DNA of 42,199 bases from Burkholderia sp. L27(2015). Lineage in GTDB: Bacteria > Pseudomonadota > Gammaproteobacteria > Burkholderiales > Burkholderiaceae. Numbering within the stretch: the first letter of the stretch is position 1; the number at the start of each line of letters is the position of its first letter. The notes beneath the pieces are model-generated. The model was not told where the DNA came from. It saw only the letters and a program-made list of their open reading frames with translations, and made no database searches. A program made the position numbers and the translations under genes. The stretch spans positions 1,202,666 through 1,244,864 of the forward strand of contig NZ_LMUX01000016.1 of the NCBI RefSeq assembly GCF_009765705.1, in the 5' to 3' direction. Positions 1 to 8,226 of this stretch are shown in pieces.

Positions 1-661
1 CAGCCTCCACCAACGCGTAGGTATCGCTAAACGTGCCGGTGGCTTGCGCGATACGCTCCAGGCGATTATCCACCAGCAACGCCGTGAGGCCGTGCACATA
101 AGCCCACGCCGCAGTAATCGCGACAGCGTGTGGTGCGCTCAATGCCGAAAAGGCGTCGGCATCGCGAGGCTCGCTGCTTGCGGCCTTCTGGCCGAACACG
201 CCCGCGAGCGCCGATGAAGACACTTGGAGGGCCTCGGCCAGCGAGGGTTTTTTGAAGTCGAGCAGCTCATTGCGCGACATCAACCGGAACAGGTCCGGAT
301 TCTTGCGCCCGAAATCGACATAGCCCATCGCGATGGCCTTGCGACGCGCTTTGGCCGGTTCGACGCCGCGCGCGCGCTCAGCCATTTCGGCCGCCAGCCG
401 CAAGTGGCCGATCGCGGCCAGCTCGCTGAATATGGCCGCGGTGTCGCCAAAATGGTGTTTAGGCGCGGTATGGGAAACGCCGGCTTCGCGGGCGATGGCT
501 CGCAGTGTCAGGCCCGGCAGTCCGTCGCGCCGCAAGACTCGCTCAGCCGCTTCGAGCAACGCGGAGGGCAGCGAGCCATGGTGATACGGACGGCTGGCAA
601 CGGCGACGCCAGTGCCGCGGGGTTTGCGGCTGACCGGCTTGGGGATTACGGATTGCGTCAT
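1..661 (-). CDS. TetR/AcrR-family transcriptional regulator (3' end outside window)
   Basis: The minus-strand frame starts at an ATG at 661 and is still open at base 1, giving 220 codons. An N-terminal TetR helix-turn-helix is readable around residues 28-75: YHHGSLPSALLEAAERVL, then LTLRAIAREAGVSHTAPKHHF. The part after residue 80 (RARRKAIAMGYVDFGRKNPDLFRLM type) resembles the WHG/TetR_C_33 ligand domain. TetR proteins are dimeric repressors that usually control a neighbouring gene; here the divergent neighbour is a small membrane protein at 900, and an inverted repeat lies between them. The ligand cannot be read. Family assignment is firm; the C-terminus is cut off by the window edge. Confidence 0.85.
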   Translation of the reverse strand, partial: MTQSVIPKPVSRKPRGTGVAVASRPYHHGSLPSALLEAAERVLRRDGLPGLTLRAIAREAGVSHTAPKHHFGDTAAIFSELAAIGHLRLAAEMAERARGVEPAKARRKAIAMGYVDFGRKNPDLFRLMSRNELLDFKKPSLAEALQVSSSALAGVFGQKAASSEPRDADAFSALSAPHAVAITAAWAYVHGLTALLVDNRLERIAQATGTFSDTYALVEA

Positions 662-756
662 ATAGGGTCCGGCAGCCGGGAAGTCTTGAGAGATATCGTG
701 GCATGCTCGTTTGAATGTTTCCAGTGTAAAAATATGTTGACGAAGTTTTGTCCTTA

Positions 757-787
757 AGTCAAAATCTTTCCATCGTAAAGATTGACT
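757..787. promoter_or_regulatory. inverted repeat between tetR and the divergent membrane-protein gene
   Basis: The arms AATCTTT and AAAGATT are separated by 7 nt and extended outward by AGTCA/TGACT with a one-base asymmetry. The element lies in the 238-bp divergent intergenic region, in a locally AT-rich stretch, about 95 bp upstream of the TetR start and 110 bp upstream of the plus-strand gene. A TetR operator is the natural guess, but this is inferred from position and symmetry only. Confidence 0.4.
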
Positions 788-899
788 GAGAAAAATGGTG
801 AACGCCGTATCGGGTGCCCGACGGTTTTCACAGCGACAGGATCGCGGCTGCAGATTGAGCGTCGCGCGCGGGCATAACAAGGAAGCGAGGGAGTGAAAG

Positions 900-1442
900 A
901 TGGGAATCTTATTGGCGTTCGCACCGTTTATCGTCTTCGTGATCGTGGAACGATTGTTCGGCGTATCGGCCGGTCTTGCCGCCGGCGCTGTCGTCTCGGC
1001 GGGCATGTTGTTGCGCGATTGGCTTACGCCGGGGCGCACCGTGAAGATATTGGAAGTGGGCACCGTGATTCTGTTTGGCGGTCTCACGGTCTATGCGTTC
1101 ATGACCGACGCGAACTGGTCGATCGCAGCGGTGAGGTTACGCGTGGACGCCGGCTTGTTGATCATCGTTCTGGCGTCCATCGCGCTGCGTCGTCCGTTCA
1201 CACTGCAATATGCGAAGGAGGAGGTTGCGCGCGATTTGTGGCAAACCCCGCGGTTCGTGCATGTCAACTACGTGATCACGACGGTGTGGGCCGCCGCGTT
1301 CGCAGCGATGGTGATCGCGGATCTGGTGATGACCTACGCAACTACACTGCCGCATTCGGTCGGAATCGTGGCGACCATCGTGGCGCTATACGCGGCGGTG
1401 AAATTCACCGCATGGTATCCGCAGCGCGCACAGGCGACTTGA
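900..1442 (+). CDS. small integral membrane protein, septation-protein-A-like
   Basis: This encodes 180 aa with five or six hydrophobic segments, at about residues 1-17, 20-40, 48-66, 82-96, 122-142 and 150-170. The start is supported by a GGAAGCGAGGGAG purine stretch just upstream of the ATG. It has a Burkholderia-style hypothetical membrane protein layout and resembles the intracellular septation protein A group, but I cannot identify diagnostic residues. It is divergent from the tetR gene and may be its target. Its last 38 bases overlap the 3' end of a decayed transporter frame on the opposite strand. Coding status is likely; function is unknown. Confidence 0.7.
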   Translation: MGILLAFAPFIVFVIVERLFGVSAGLAAGAVVSAGMLLRDWLTPGRTVKILEVGTVILFGGLTVYAFMTDANWSIAAVRLRVDAGLLIIVLASIALRRPFTLQYAKEEVARDLWQTPRFVHVNYVITTVWAAAFAAMVIADLVMTYATTLPHSVGIVATIVALYAAVKFTAWYPQRAQAT

Positions 1443-1615
1443 TCGTCATGGCGGCAACGCCCGCGACCACGCAGGCCAGTCCGATCCAGGCCGTCGCCGA
1501 TAGCGATTCATCAAGAAAAACCACCTCGATTGCAACGCTGATGGGCACGCGAAGATAGGCCTGCGCTGTCGTTCCTATCGAGCCCAGCGTTTGTACCAAT
1601 CGAACCCAGAATGGA
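1405..1615 (-). pseudogene. 3' remnant of an EamA/DMT-family transporter
   Basis: A minus-strand frame ending in TGA at 1405 translates as the last roughly 65 residues of an EamA (drug/metabolite transporter) protein. It includes LGSIGTTAQAYLRVP, then VVFLDESLSATAWIGLACVV and AGVAAMTI, which form the final two membrane helices. The upstream part of the family (about 230 residues) is missing, because the frame runs directly into the end of the solute-binding-protein gene, read there in a different frame. No start codon or ribosome site fits an independent gene. I read it as a deletion remnant in which the 5' portion was lost when the neighbouring gene was joined to it. The alternative is an untranslated relic of recent recombination. 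Confidence 0.65.
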
Positions 1616-1621
1616 CGGCGC

Positions 1622-2434
1622 TTATTGGCTTGCAGCGGCGATCGGTTCATCCTGCAGACCTGCCGCGTCGAACGCGCGACGCACCGCGCCCGAAGTTTTG
1701 GCGTGTTCCAGGAACGTGCTGACGTAAGCCAGGGCTGCAGGACGACCTGGAGGAACGGCGATCGAAATACTGGTTTGCTGAAACCCGCCGGGCACGATGC
1801 GTGAACCCGGCAGTTGCGCCATGATCGGTTTGAGCGTGTCCCGCCCCAGGGCGAGCGCATCGGCTTGACCCGAGCGCATAGCCTCAACCGCCGCCTGGAC
1901 CGAATCGATCGGTTTGGGCACCGTATGGTGCAGCGTACGCGCCGAGGCACGGATCGTCGTGGTATTGGAAATGCCGACCACGCGCACGCCGGGTTGGTCT
2001 ACGCCAGCCAGATCGGTGATCTTCGATTGGCCCGAGACCAAGTAGGTACTTTCCACCTGGTAATAGGCGGGTCCAAAGACAACCTGCTGGCGTCGCAACG
2101 CATCGACAGGCATGAACGCGACATCGACCGCGCCGGAGTGGGTGGCTTCAGTGCATGCGCCCGAATTCGGAAACACCACATAGGTCACAGGAACGCCAAG
2201 CTCGTGTGCAAGGTCCGCGCCAAGATCGACCGTGACGCCATGAACCGCATGGGTCGTAGGATCCTTCGCGACGAAGAACGTGCCAGCATCGGGGGCTTCG
2301 ACCACGCCGACTCTCAAGGTTCCCGTCGGCGCTATCTCTTTCAGAGGGGCTGCTGCGACGCACAAACTCGTGACGCCCAGCAGGCTGATCATCGTAACGG
2401 CACTCGCAACTACACGCGTAACGGGTTTCTTCAT
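1622..2434 (-). CDS. periplasmic solute-binding protein, SBP_bac_3 family
   Basis: This encodes 270 aa with a clear Sec signal peptide (MKKPVTR, hydrophobic core, cleavage near residues 27-29, CVAAAP). The mature part has the family-3 start (LKEIAPTGTLRVGVVEAPDAG) and lobes with VHGVTVDLGADLAHELGVPV, typical of amino-acid-type ABC binding proteins. AAGGA lies 5 nt before the ATG. No permease or ATPase for it is in the neighbourhood, so it is an orphan binding protein or works with a distant transporter. It is last in the minus-strand block and separated by 174 bp from the racemase gene, which may hold its own promoter. The ligand is unknown; an amino acid or related anion is the family expectation. 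Confidence 0.82.
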   Translation of the reverse strand: MKKPVTRVVASAVTMISLLGVTSLCVAAAPLKEIAPTGTLRVGVVEAPDAGTFFVAKDPTTHAVHGVTVDLGADLAHELGVPVTYVVFPNSGACTEATHSGAVDVAFMPVDALRRQQVVFGPAYYQVESTYLVSGQSKITDLAGVDQPGVRVVGISNTTTIRASARTLHHTVPKPIDSVQAAVEAMRSGQADALALGRDTLKPIMAQLPGSRIVPGGFQQTSISIAVPPGRPAALAYVSTFLEHAKTSGAVRRAFDAAGLQDEPIAAASQ

Positions 2435-2608
2435 CGCAGTTCCTTATCCATTTTGTACGCCAGGCGGCGCGATTTTTTTTCTGGTCGGATAATTGGCGGC
2501 TTCGTTCGCCGACCCAGGCTCCTCGCTGCTCAGATACTACACGAGCAAACTTGCACGCAGGCCATCGCTATCGGGTCGGCTCGGACTGCGCTTTGGGGTC
2601 GCTTTACT

Positions 2609-3322
2609 TCACGCGTCATGACCCGCTTGCAACCAGTACGCGACACACGCGCGCGCGAGCGCGCGGTTCGGATCCACCGCTATCGGCAGCAGTGCCGAGG
2701 CGATGCGCTTAAGTCCAATCGGGACCTCCGTGCAAGCGAGCACAAGTTTGGTCGCGCCTCTATCGACCAAGCGTTGGGCCGCAGCGTCCAGCAAGCGACC
2801 GCCGACGTCAAATTCGCCTCGCTTGATCGCATAACACCCAGGCGTGAACAGCGCGTCCATTTCATCGTCGGTATTGCCCAGCGTGCGCATGCCATGGGCT
2901 TCGAAGCGGGCTTGATACAACCCTGCTTCGAGCGTGCCGCGTGTCGCGATCAAACCGACAGGGCCATCGTGGGAGGCGGATTGCGTCAGGACATCCAGTG
3001 TTGCGTCGGCGATATGAATGATAGTCGCCGCACTGGCAGCACTCAACGCATCGAACCAGAAGTGCGCGGTATTGCACGCGATGACGATGCGCGTGGCGCC
3101 TACCGCGTTCAGTTGAGCGATGCCTTCTAGCATGGCCGGCAGTGGCGATACACCTGTGGCCGCCAGCGCCTGTTGTCGATCGGGAATTTGCGGCACGTTC
3201 CAGGCGACCACGGGCACGTGATCCTGATCACGCGAAGCGACCGTTTCCTCGATAATTTTTTCCATCAGATCCACTGTTGCCAGTGGCCCCATGCCGCCCA
3301 GGATTCCAATCAAAGGTTTCAT
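2609..3322 (-). CDS. aspartate/glutamate racemase family protein
   Basis: This encodes 237 aa, the usual length. The N-terminus MKPLIGILGGMGPLATVDLM is the family signature, and the two catalytic cysteines are present as IACNTAH (Cys83) and LACTEVP (Cys197). Members are cofactor-independent racemases of aspartate, glutamate or hydantoins, acting in the cytoplasm by two-base cysteine chemistry. The best-matching subgroup by eye is the YgeA/aspartate racemase type. Its neighbours (an amidohydrolase-like deacetylase-fold protein, an M20 peptidase, a transporter and a porin) suggest that it converts the stereochemistry of an amino-acid product released by the hydrolases. Substrate chirality cannot be read from the sequence. 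Confidence 0.85.
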   Translation of the reverse strand: MKPLIGILGGMGPLATVDLMEKIIEETVASRDQDHVPVVAWNVPQIPDRQQALAATGVSPLPAMLEGIAQLNAVGATRIVIACNTAHFWFDALSAASAATIIHIADATLDVLTQSASHDGPVGLIATRGTLEAGLYQARFEAHGMRTLGNTDDEMDALFTPGCYAIKRGEFDVGGRLLDAAAQRLVDRGATKLVLACTEVPIGLKRIASALLPIAVDPNRALARACVAYWLQAGHDA

Positions 3323-3409
3323 TCAGTTAACTATCCATTCTTTCGGTCGCAAACACATACCAAGCGATAGCCAAACAGGCCAGCGCAAACGCCAGTATGC
3401 ATCAGCGCT

Positions 3410-4522
3410 TCAGAATGCGTGAAATATGCCTAACTCGACGCCAAGCTGATTCTGACCCGGCAGGGTATTTCCGCCGGAGTCTACCGCGAGAGTGCTATTT
3501 GCCGAATTCTTCACATAGCTGCCGTTCGCATATAGGAACGTGCTTTTGGATAACAAATACTTCACCTCCACTACGGAGCTGAATGGCTTGACATCTTTGC
3601 CCGGTACCACGGTCTGGTAAAGCGCTCCGACCAAAACCCATTGCGTGGAAACTTGTTGCCGGAAACCAGTCCAGAAGAGGTTGGCATTGATGGAACTGCC
3701 GGCGTAGTTGACCTTCAGAAGACGATAGCCGGCGTAGAGGGTGGTTCTGTCGAACCTATAGCTGCCGGTGGCGATATAGCGCTGTGCCCGGTCTGCGGTC
3801 GTGGACGGCTGTGCCGTCAGCGCGGTGTCGATCGCGGTCAAGCCCGTGCCGGCTGCGGCTAGCGGGCCATGCAAATTGTCGTACAGGAACTCGTAGCCGA
3901 TCGCCGGGCCGGCGTAGTGCACCGCAAATGCCAAGTCCTTGGATTGGCTCGACGCGCCCGACACGCCGCCGACCGGCGCCCCGAGCGTGTCGTAGCCGAG
4001 GCTATAGAATGCGTCCACAGTGAACTGGCCGATGATACGTTGATAGCGGATCGCATTGTCGCCCCGGGCCGACACACCCGGATCCTGTGTCGGCAGCGAA
4101 TACAAGCCATAGGAGGCCGGGTCGAACAGGTTCCCCATCTGGTACATCGGGTTGTATTCCCGGCCTACCCATAGTTCGTTGCCATTTCCGCGAAAGCCCA
4201 CGGTCGCTTGCCGCCCGTATTCGCGTCCGTTGAGCGCCAACGTGCCGTTGCTGGGGCTGATACCGGCCTCCAACGTGAAGGTCGTGGCGTACCCGCCGCC
4301 GATATCCTCGACACCTTTGATGCCCCAGCGTGATGCCTGGATGTTGCCCGATGACGACTGAATCAACGTTTTATTGGTCTTGTTCGCGTTGGTCAAGTAC
4401 TCGACCCCGGTATCGAGAAGACCGTATAAGGTGACGCTGCTTTGCGCGTGGGCGCAGAGCGTGGCGCAACCCAAGAATAGGGTGCCCGCCCGGGCATACG
4501 TGCTGAATCTGGCGGCCTTCAT
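3410..4522 (-). CDS. Gram-negative general porin (Burkholderia OmpC-like)
   Basis: The protein is a 370-aa outer-membrane porin. It has a signal peptide ending CAHAQ, then SSVTLYGLLDTGVEYLTN, the classic first strand of betaproteobacterial 16-strand trimeric porins. SRWGIKGVEDIGGG and FTLEAGI motifs follow, and it ends in HAF with the terminal Phe needed for barrel insertion. I chose the ATG at 4522 over the GTG at 4531 because AAGGTG is placed 6 nt before it. The 95 bp upstream are extremely AT-rich (around 4530-4570), which fits a separate promoter inside the block. It probably supplies outer-membrane passage for the substrate used by the neighbouring genes. Confidence 0.9.
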   Translation of the reverse strand: MKAARFSTYARAGTLFLGCATLCAHAQSSVTLYGLLDTGVEYLTNANKTNKTLIQSSSGNIQASRWGIKGVEDIGGGYATTFTLEAGISPSNGTLALNGREYGRQATVGFRGNGNELWVGREYNPMYQMGNLFDPASYGLYSLPTQDPGVSARGDNAIRYQRIIGQFTVDAFYSLGYDTLGAPVGGVSGASSQSKDLAFAVHYAGPAIGYEFLYDNLHGPLAAAGTGLTAIDTALTAQPSTTADRAQRYIATGSYRFDRTTLYAGYRLLKVNYAGSSINANLFWTGFRQQVSTQWVLVGALYQTVVPGKDVKPFSSVVEVKYLLSKSTFLYANGSYVKNSANSTLAVDSGGNTLPGQNQLGVELGIFHAF

Positions 4523-4626
4523 AATATTCACCTTATAATTAGTACGACTATATATAAATAAAATATTGACTTGTACTGAAGCCGAAGATGCGAGGATGTT
4601 TCTTTATCGTCGATTTCGTTTTCGAT

Positions 4627-5523
4627 TCAAGCGGAATGCGTCTTGACCCAGTGCGCCACGTCCTGATGTCTCGCAAACCACACGCCCGGAAAACTGGAGG
4701 CTGCTTTGATAATTTCCTCGAGGATCCAGATCCTCGAACGGTGACCGATGATGTGCGGATGTAGCGTCAGTTGGAACAACCCGCCATCGGCATAGGCGCG
4801 CTCGAATTCGCGGATGAATATGTCCAGCACGGTTTCCGGTGAGGTGTAGGGCCGCAGCGAGGCAAAGCGATTCATCGCCAGATAGGGAGAGTCGTCGCGT
4901 ATCCATTCCACCGGTATTTCCACGATCCCCGTGGGCACACCAGCTCGGTCGAGCTCATGGCAGTCGTCGTCCGACATCAGCGACGAGTCATACAGCAAAT
5001 CCATTTCGACGATGATGTCTAGCGTGTGGTCGCTAAAATCCCATGACGGCGTTCGTACGCCGACCGGACGTTGGCCGCAAATCTTGGTGAGCGTGTCGCT
5101 CGCGCGCAGGAACAGTTCGCGTTCGGCAGCATAGGGCAGCGTCGAATTCAGTTCATGGATCCAGCCATGCAGCGCAATTTCATGTCCCGCATCGGTCAGT
5201 TGCCGCTGTTCTTCAGGGTGCAGGCTTGCCGAGACGGCCGGCACAAAAAAAGTCGCTGGGGTAGAGTAACGCTCCAGCACCTCGATGATGCGCGGCATCC
5301 CGACGCGGCTGCCGTAGTGGCCGGCGCACAGGCGACCGATCGAGCGGCCTCCCTCGCGAAGTTCGCTGGTTTCATGGTCCGAATCGAACGAAATCGCGAC
5401 CGCGCAGCGAGCGCCCCCTTTCCACGAACGTGGCCGCAGCGAGCGTCCCGCTCTGACTCGATGTACGAGCCCCTGCCAGTGTTCGTCCGTCCATTGCCAT
5501 GGTTGTACTGCAGATGCGGTCAT
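4627..5523 (-). CDS. polysaccharide-deacetylase-fold (NodB/CE4) hydrolase, possible cyclic-imide/allantoinase-type amidohydrolase
   Basis: The protein has 298 aa from the ATG at 5523 (AAGGA 9 nt upstream); a TTG one codon earlier is less likely. A NodB homology domain covers roughly residues 40-230. The metal motif 1 region reads AISFDSDHE (Asp47, Asp49) and motif 2 reads HEIALHGWIHE (His119, His123). RTPSWDFS is motif 3-like and LHPHIIGH is the C-terminal His motif. There is no signal peptide, so it is cytoplasmic. That argues against peptidoglycan or chitin as substrate and for a small-molecule amide, as in the PuuE allantoinase and cyclic imidase branches. It sits between porin and MHS transporter genes. 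The exact substrate is inferred. Confidence 0.78.
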   Translation of the reverse strand: MTASAVQPWQWTDEHWQGLVHRVRAGRSLRPRSWKGGARCAVAISFDSDHETSELREGGRSIGRLCAGHYGSRVGMPRIIEVLERYSTPATFFVPAVSASLHPEEQRQLTDAGHEIALHGWIHELNSTLPYAAERELFLRASDTLTKICGQRPVGVRTPSWDFSDHTLDIIVEMDLLYDSSLMSDDDCHELDRAGVPTGIVEIPVEWIRDDSPYLAMNRFASLRPYTSPETVLDIFIREFERAYADGGLFQLTLHPHIIGHRSRIWILEEIIKAASSFPGVWFARHQDVAHWVKTHSA

Positions 5524-5556
5524 CAAAGAGTCCTTCTGTTAGGTTTGTAAAATTCG

Positions 5557-6873
5557 TTACCGCAGACGCTTGAGTCCGGTCTCGGGCAAGCTCGCCAACG
5601 TGAGCATCGAGACGACTGCGGCCGCGATGACACAAAACACAGGCGATATCGGCGAATGCGTTTGTTCGATCAGCAAGGTGGCCACAAACGGCGCGAAGCC
5701 ACCGAAGATCGCCACACCGATGCTGTAGCCCACCGACATGCCCACCGAGCGATTACGCGTTGAGAATATTTCCGCAATCGCGGCCGGCGCCGGTCCCGAA
5801 TACGCGGACAGCACGATGCCGAACACGACCTGCACGGCGATCACCGCACCGAACGAAGCTCCCGAGAGCAGCACATGCACCAGCGGATAGGGCAGTACGA
5901 TCAGCATCAGGCAGCAGGCGATCAGCAGCGGCTTGCGGCCGATGCGATCGGACAGCGCTCCGGTGAACGGGATACAGACGATCAACACCAGCAAGCCTAT
6001 GCTGTCGGACCACAAAGCCTGGCTGCGCGAAAGATGCGAATACCGGACCAGGTAGGTGGGCATGTAGTGAAGCAGGATGTAGTGCGAGACCACCCAGACC
6101 ACGGTAAAGCCGATTGCCTGCATGATCTTTTTCAACTGCGGTTCGCGATGCGGCGAGGGGTGCTCAAGGGTGGCGCGCAGGGTTGCATTCTCAACCACAT
6201 TTCGGCGCATATAAAAGCCGATTGGACCAATCAGGCCGCCGATCAGGAACGGGATGCGCCATCCCCAGCTCTCGAAGCTCGCGCCAGACAGCGCACTGCT
6301 AAACGAGGCGGCTACCGCCGAGCCCAGCAACGTGCCTCCGACTGTCGTGACCTGTGCAAAGCTTGCGTAGACGCCGCGTCGGCCGTCGGGCGCCCATTCG
6401 ACGAGGAACGCGTTTGCGCTGCCCCATTCGCCGCCGGCGCTGAACCCCTGCAAGAGACGCGCAAGCAACATCAAGATCGAAGCGGCAATGCCGATGTCCT
6501 CATAGGATGGAATCACACCGATCGCGATCGTACTGAACGCCATCAGAATGATGGTCATCGTTAATGCACCCTTGCGCCCTCGGGTATTGGCCATGTGCCC
6601 GAACCACAGGCCGCCGAGCGGGCGCATCAGGAAGCCGACACCGAAGATGGCGAACGTGCCGAGCAACGCTGTCAAACCGTCGCCCTTCGGAAAATAATGG
6701 CGCGCGAGGATCGGTGCGACAAATGCATAGACCGAAAAGTCGTACCACTCGAGGATATTGCCGATCGCCGCGGCAAACACGGCGTGTAGGGCCGCCTTTT
6801 TTTCCGGCTTCGAGATGCGGACGTCGAGCGCCGCATCGGCAGGTCGCTGCGGCGAAAGAGAGTTCTCGTTCAT
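5557..6873 (-). CDS. MFS transporter, metabolite:H+ symporter (MHS) family
   Basis: This encodes 438 aa with 12 predicted membrane helices. Signature motifs of the MHS branch (ProP, ShiA, KgtP, citrate carriers) are present: GNILEWYDFSVYAF at the first helix, GGLWFGHMANTRGRKGAL in the loop between helices 2 and 3, LLQGFSAGGEWGSANAFLVE in helices 4-5, and ALSDRIGRKPLL in the loop between helices 8 and 9. These carriers import organic acids, betaines or amino-acid-like compounds with protons across the inner membrane. The gene lies 33 bp upstream of the deacetylase-fold gene and 73 bp downstream of the M20 peptidase gene, so it probably imports their substrate. Confidence 0.9.
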   Translation of the reverse strand: MNENSLSPQRPADAALDVRISKPEKKAALHAVFAAAIGNILEWYDFSVYAFVAPILARHYFPKGDGLTALLGTFAIFGVGFLMRPLGGLWFGHMANTRGRKGALTMTIILMAFSTIAIGVIPSYEDIGIAASILMLLARLLQGFSAGGEWGSANAFLVEWAPDGRRGVYASFAQVTTVGGTLLGSAVAASFSSALSGASFESWGWRIPFLIGGLIGPIGFYMRRNVVENATLRATLEHPSPHREPQLKKIMQAIGFTVVWVVSHYILLHYMPTYLVRYSHLSRSQALWSDSIGLLVLIVCIPFTGALSDRIGRKPLLIACCLMLIVLPYPLVHVLLSGASFGAVIAVQVVFGIVLSAYSGPAPAAIAEIFSTRNRSVGMSVGYSIGVAIFGGFAPFVATLLIEQTHSPISPVFCVIAAAVVSMLTLASLPETGLKRLR

Positions 6874-6946
6874 GTACGCGTTCTCGTGAGGGCGCTAAAA
6901 AGTGGGAAAAAAAGAGGTTGGGAGCGGGGAGCGGAACATCCCGCGC

Positions 6947-8083
6947 TCACTCAAGCTCAGCGAGCAGACGTGTCCAGAAATCCAGGCGCGGCATGACGCT
7001 CGATGCCAGGAAAAACTCATTGAGCGTGTGAGCGCCACTGCCATCGACACCGAGCCCATCAAGCGTAGGCACGCCAAGCGCGGCGGTGAAGTTGCCATCG
7101 CTGCCACCCCCTGTCAGGGGAACATCTTCTAGTTCGAAACCCGCTTGTCTGGCATGCAAGCGGGCGATGTCGAGAAGGGCGGCGGTTTGCCGGCTCTTCT
7201 CGTACGGTGGCCGGGTCACCACGGCGTCCACTTTGACGGACACGTCCGGATTTCTGCTGCGCAAGCCTCGCATTGCAGTCAGCACGGACTGTCCGGCATC
7301 TGCGCTCGCGACACGAAAATCCACCTGGAGCGTGCAGGTGTCGGGCACCACGTTGGCGCCGGTGCCTCCGGCAATGACGCCGACATTGACCGTGGTCTGC
7401 GCCGCGTAGTCAGTCAGCGCCTCGAGGTCGATAATGTGGTGCGCCATTTCGGCGATCGCGTTGCGTCCCCGAGCGTGGTCGATGCCGGCATGGGCGGCGC
7501 GCCCAGTGACCGTGATCGTCGCGCGCCCCACGCCTTTTCTGCAAGTCACGCATTTGCCGCCATTGCGCGCCGGTTCGCAAACCAGCGCGTAACGTGCACG
7601 CTTGCCAAACTCGGTGGTTGTTTCTCGTGAGAACTTGCTGCTTATTTCCTCGTCAGGAATAAACAATATTTCTACCGGCAGTTGCGTGCCCGATCCATTC
7701 AGGGTGGTTGCGAGCGCGCGCAGCGCTAGATAGGCGCCACCCTTCATGTCGTAGCCGCCCGGGCCGTACACGCGGTCGTCCTCGATGCGATAGGGCGTGC
7801 GCGCGAGCGTGCCGTGCGGGTGCACCGTATCGACATGAGTGAGGACCAGGATGCCTTCACGCTCATCGTCCAGTGCGCGATTCGACACGACCAGGACCGG
7901 TGCGCAACCTTGCCCCAAGGGGATTCGACGAACGCCGAGGCCCGCATTCAGCGCTTGCTCAGCGATGATGTCCTGCAAGCCTTCGACGGCGCGGGCGTCA
8001 TGCGAGGGTGATTCATGACGTACCCAGCGGCCGATGTCTTCAAGCACGTCGGCAAGTGTGGCGGGGTCGCGAAGAGACTTCAT
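6947..8083 (-). CDS. M20-family metallopeptidase (carboxypeptidase G2-like amidohydrolase)
   Basis: This encodes 378 aa. The di-zinc site is readable: LTHVDTVH (His83, Asp85), YDMKGG (bridging Asp112), IPDEE (Glu145 catalytic, Glu146), CEPARNG (Glu170) and GSGAHTLNE (C-terminal His). A dimerisation or lid domain lies between about 180 and 290 (GRAAHAGIDHARGRNAI). The CPG2/ArgE/DapE branch removes N-acyl or N-carbamoyl groups or cleaves C-terminal Glu from small amides. No signal peptide is visible. It is the first gene of the minus-strand block, divergent from the LysR gene with 143 bp between them, and AGGA precedes the ATG. The substrate is unknown; the racemase downstream suggests an amino-acid product. 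Confidence 0.88.
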   Translation of the reverse strand: MKSLRDPATLADVLEDIGRWVRHESPSHDARAVEGLQDIIAEQALNAGLGVRRIPLGQGCAPVLVVSNRALDDEREGILVLTHVDTVHPHGTLARTPYRIEDDRVYGPGGYDMKGGAYLALRALATTLNGSGTQLPVEILFIPDEEISSKFSRETTTEFGKRARYALVCEPARNGGKCVTCRKGVGRATITVTGRAAHAGIDHARGRNAIAEMAHHIIDLEALTDYAAQTTVNVGVIAGGTGANVVPDTCTLQVDFRVASADAGQSVLTAMRGLRSRNPDVSVKVDAVVTRPPYEKSRQTAALLDIARLHARQAGFELEDVPLTGGGSDGNFTAALGVPTLDGLGVDGSGAHTLNEFFLASSVMPRLDFWTRLLAELE

Positions 8084-8131
8084 GGAGAACCGTCCTGAAT
8101 CGAATGCGTTGATTATTCAGGGAGTCTCGTA

Positions 8132-8148
8132 TGCGAACAATGCGTTCA
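8132..8148. promoter_or_regulatory. possible LysR-type binding site in the divergent promoter
   Basis: GAAC (8135-8138) and GTTC (8144-8147) form an interrupted dyad TGCGAAC-AATGC-GTTCA in the 143-bp space between the M20 gene and the LysR gene. LysR regulators bind interrupted dyads of this size, usually next to the genes they control. The dyad is short, so chance occurrence is quite possible. Confidence 0.3.
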
Positions 8149-8226
8149 AAAATAACTTCCGTATAAATTCTATTTATGTTTTCATCGGTCACGATGCGTG
8201 CATGCACGCGCAGGCCCGGGACCCCG

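Noticed and set aside
2466-2482. Run of eight T as a possible intrinsic terminator
   Set aside because: No stable stem precedes it on the plus strand, and no plus-strand gene ends there; on the minus strand it is an A run upstream of the binding-protein gene.
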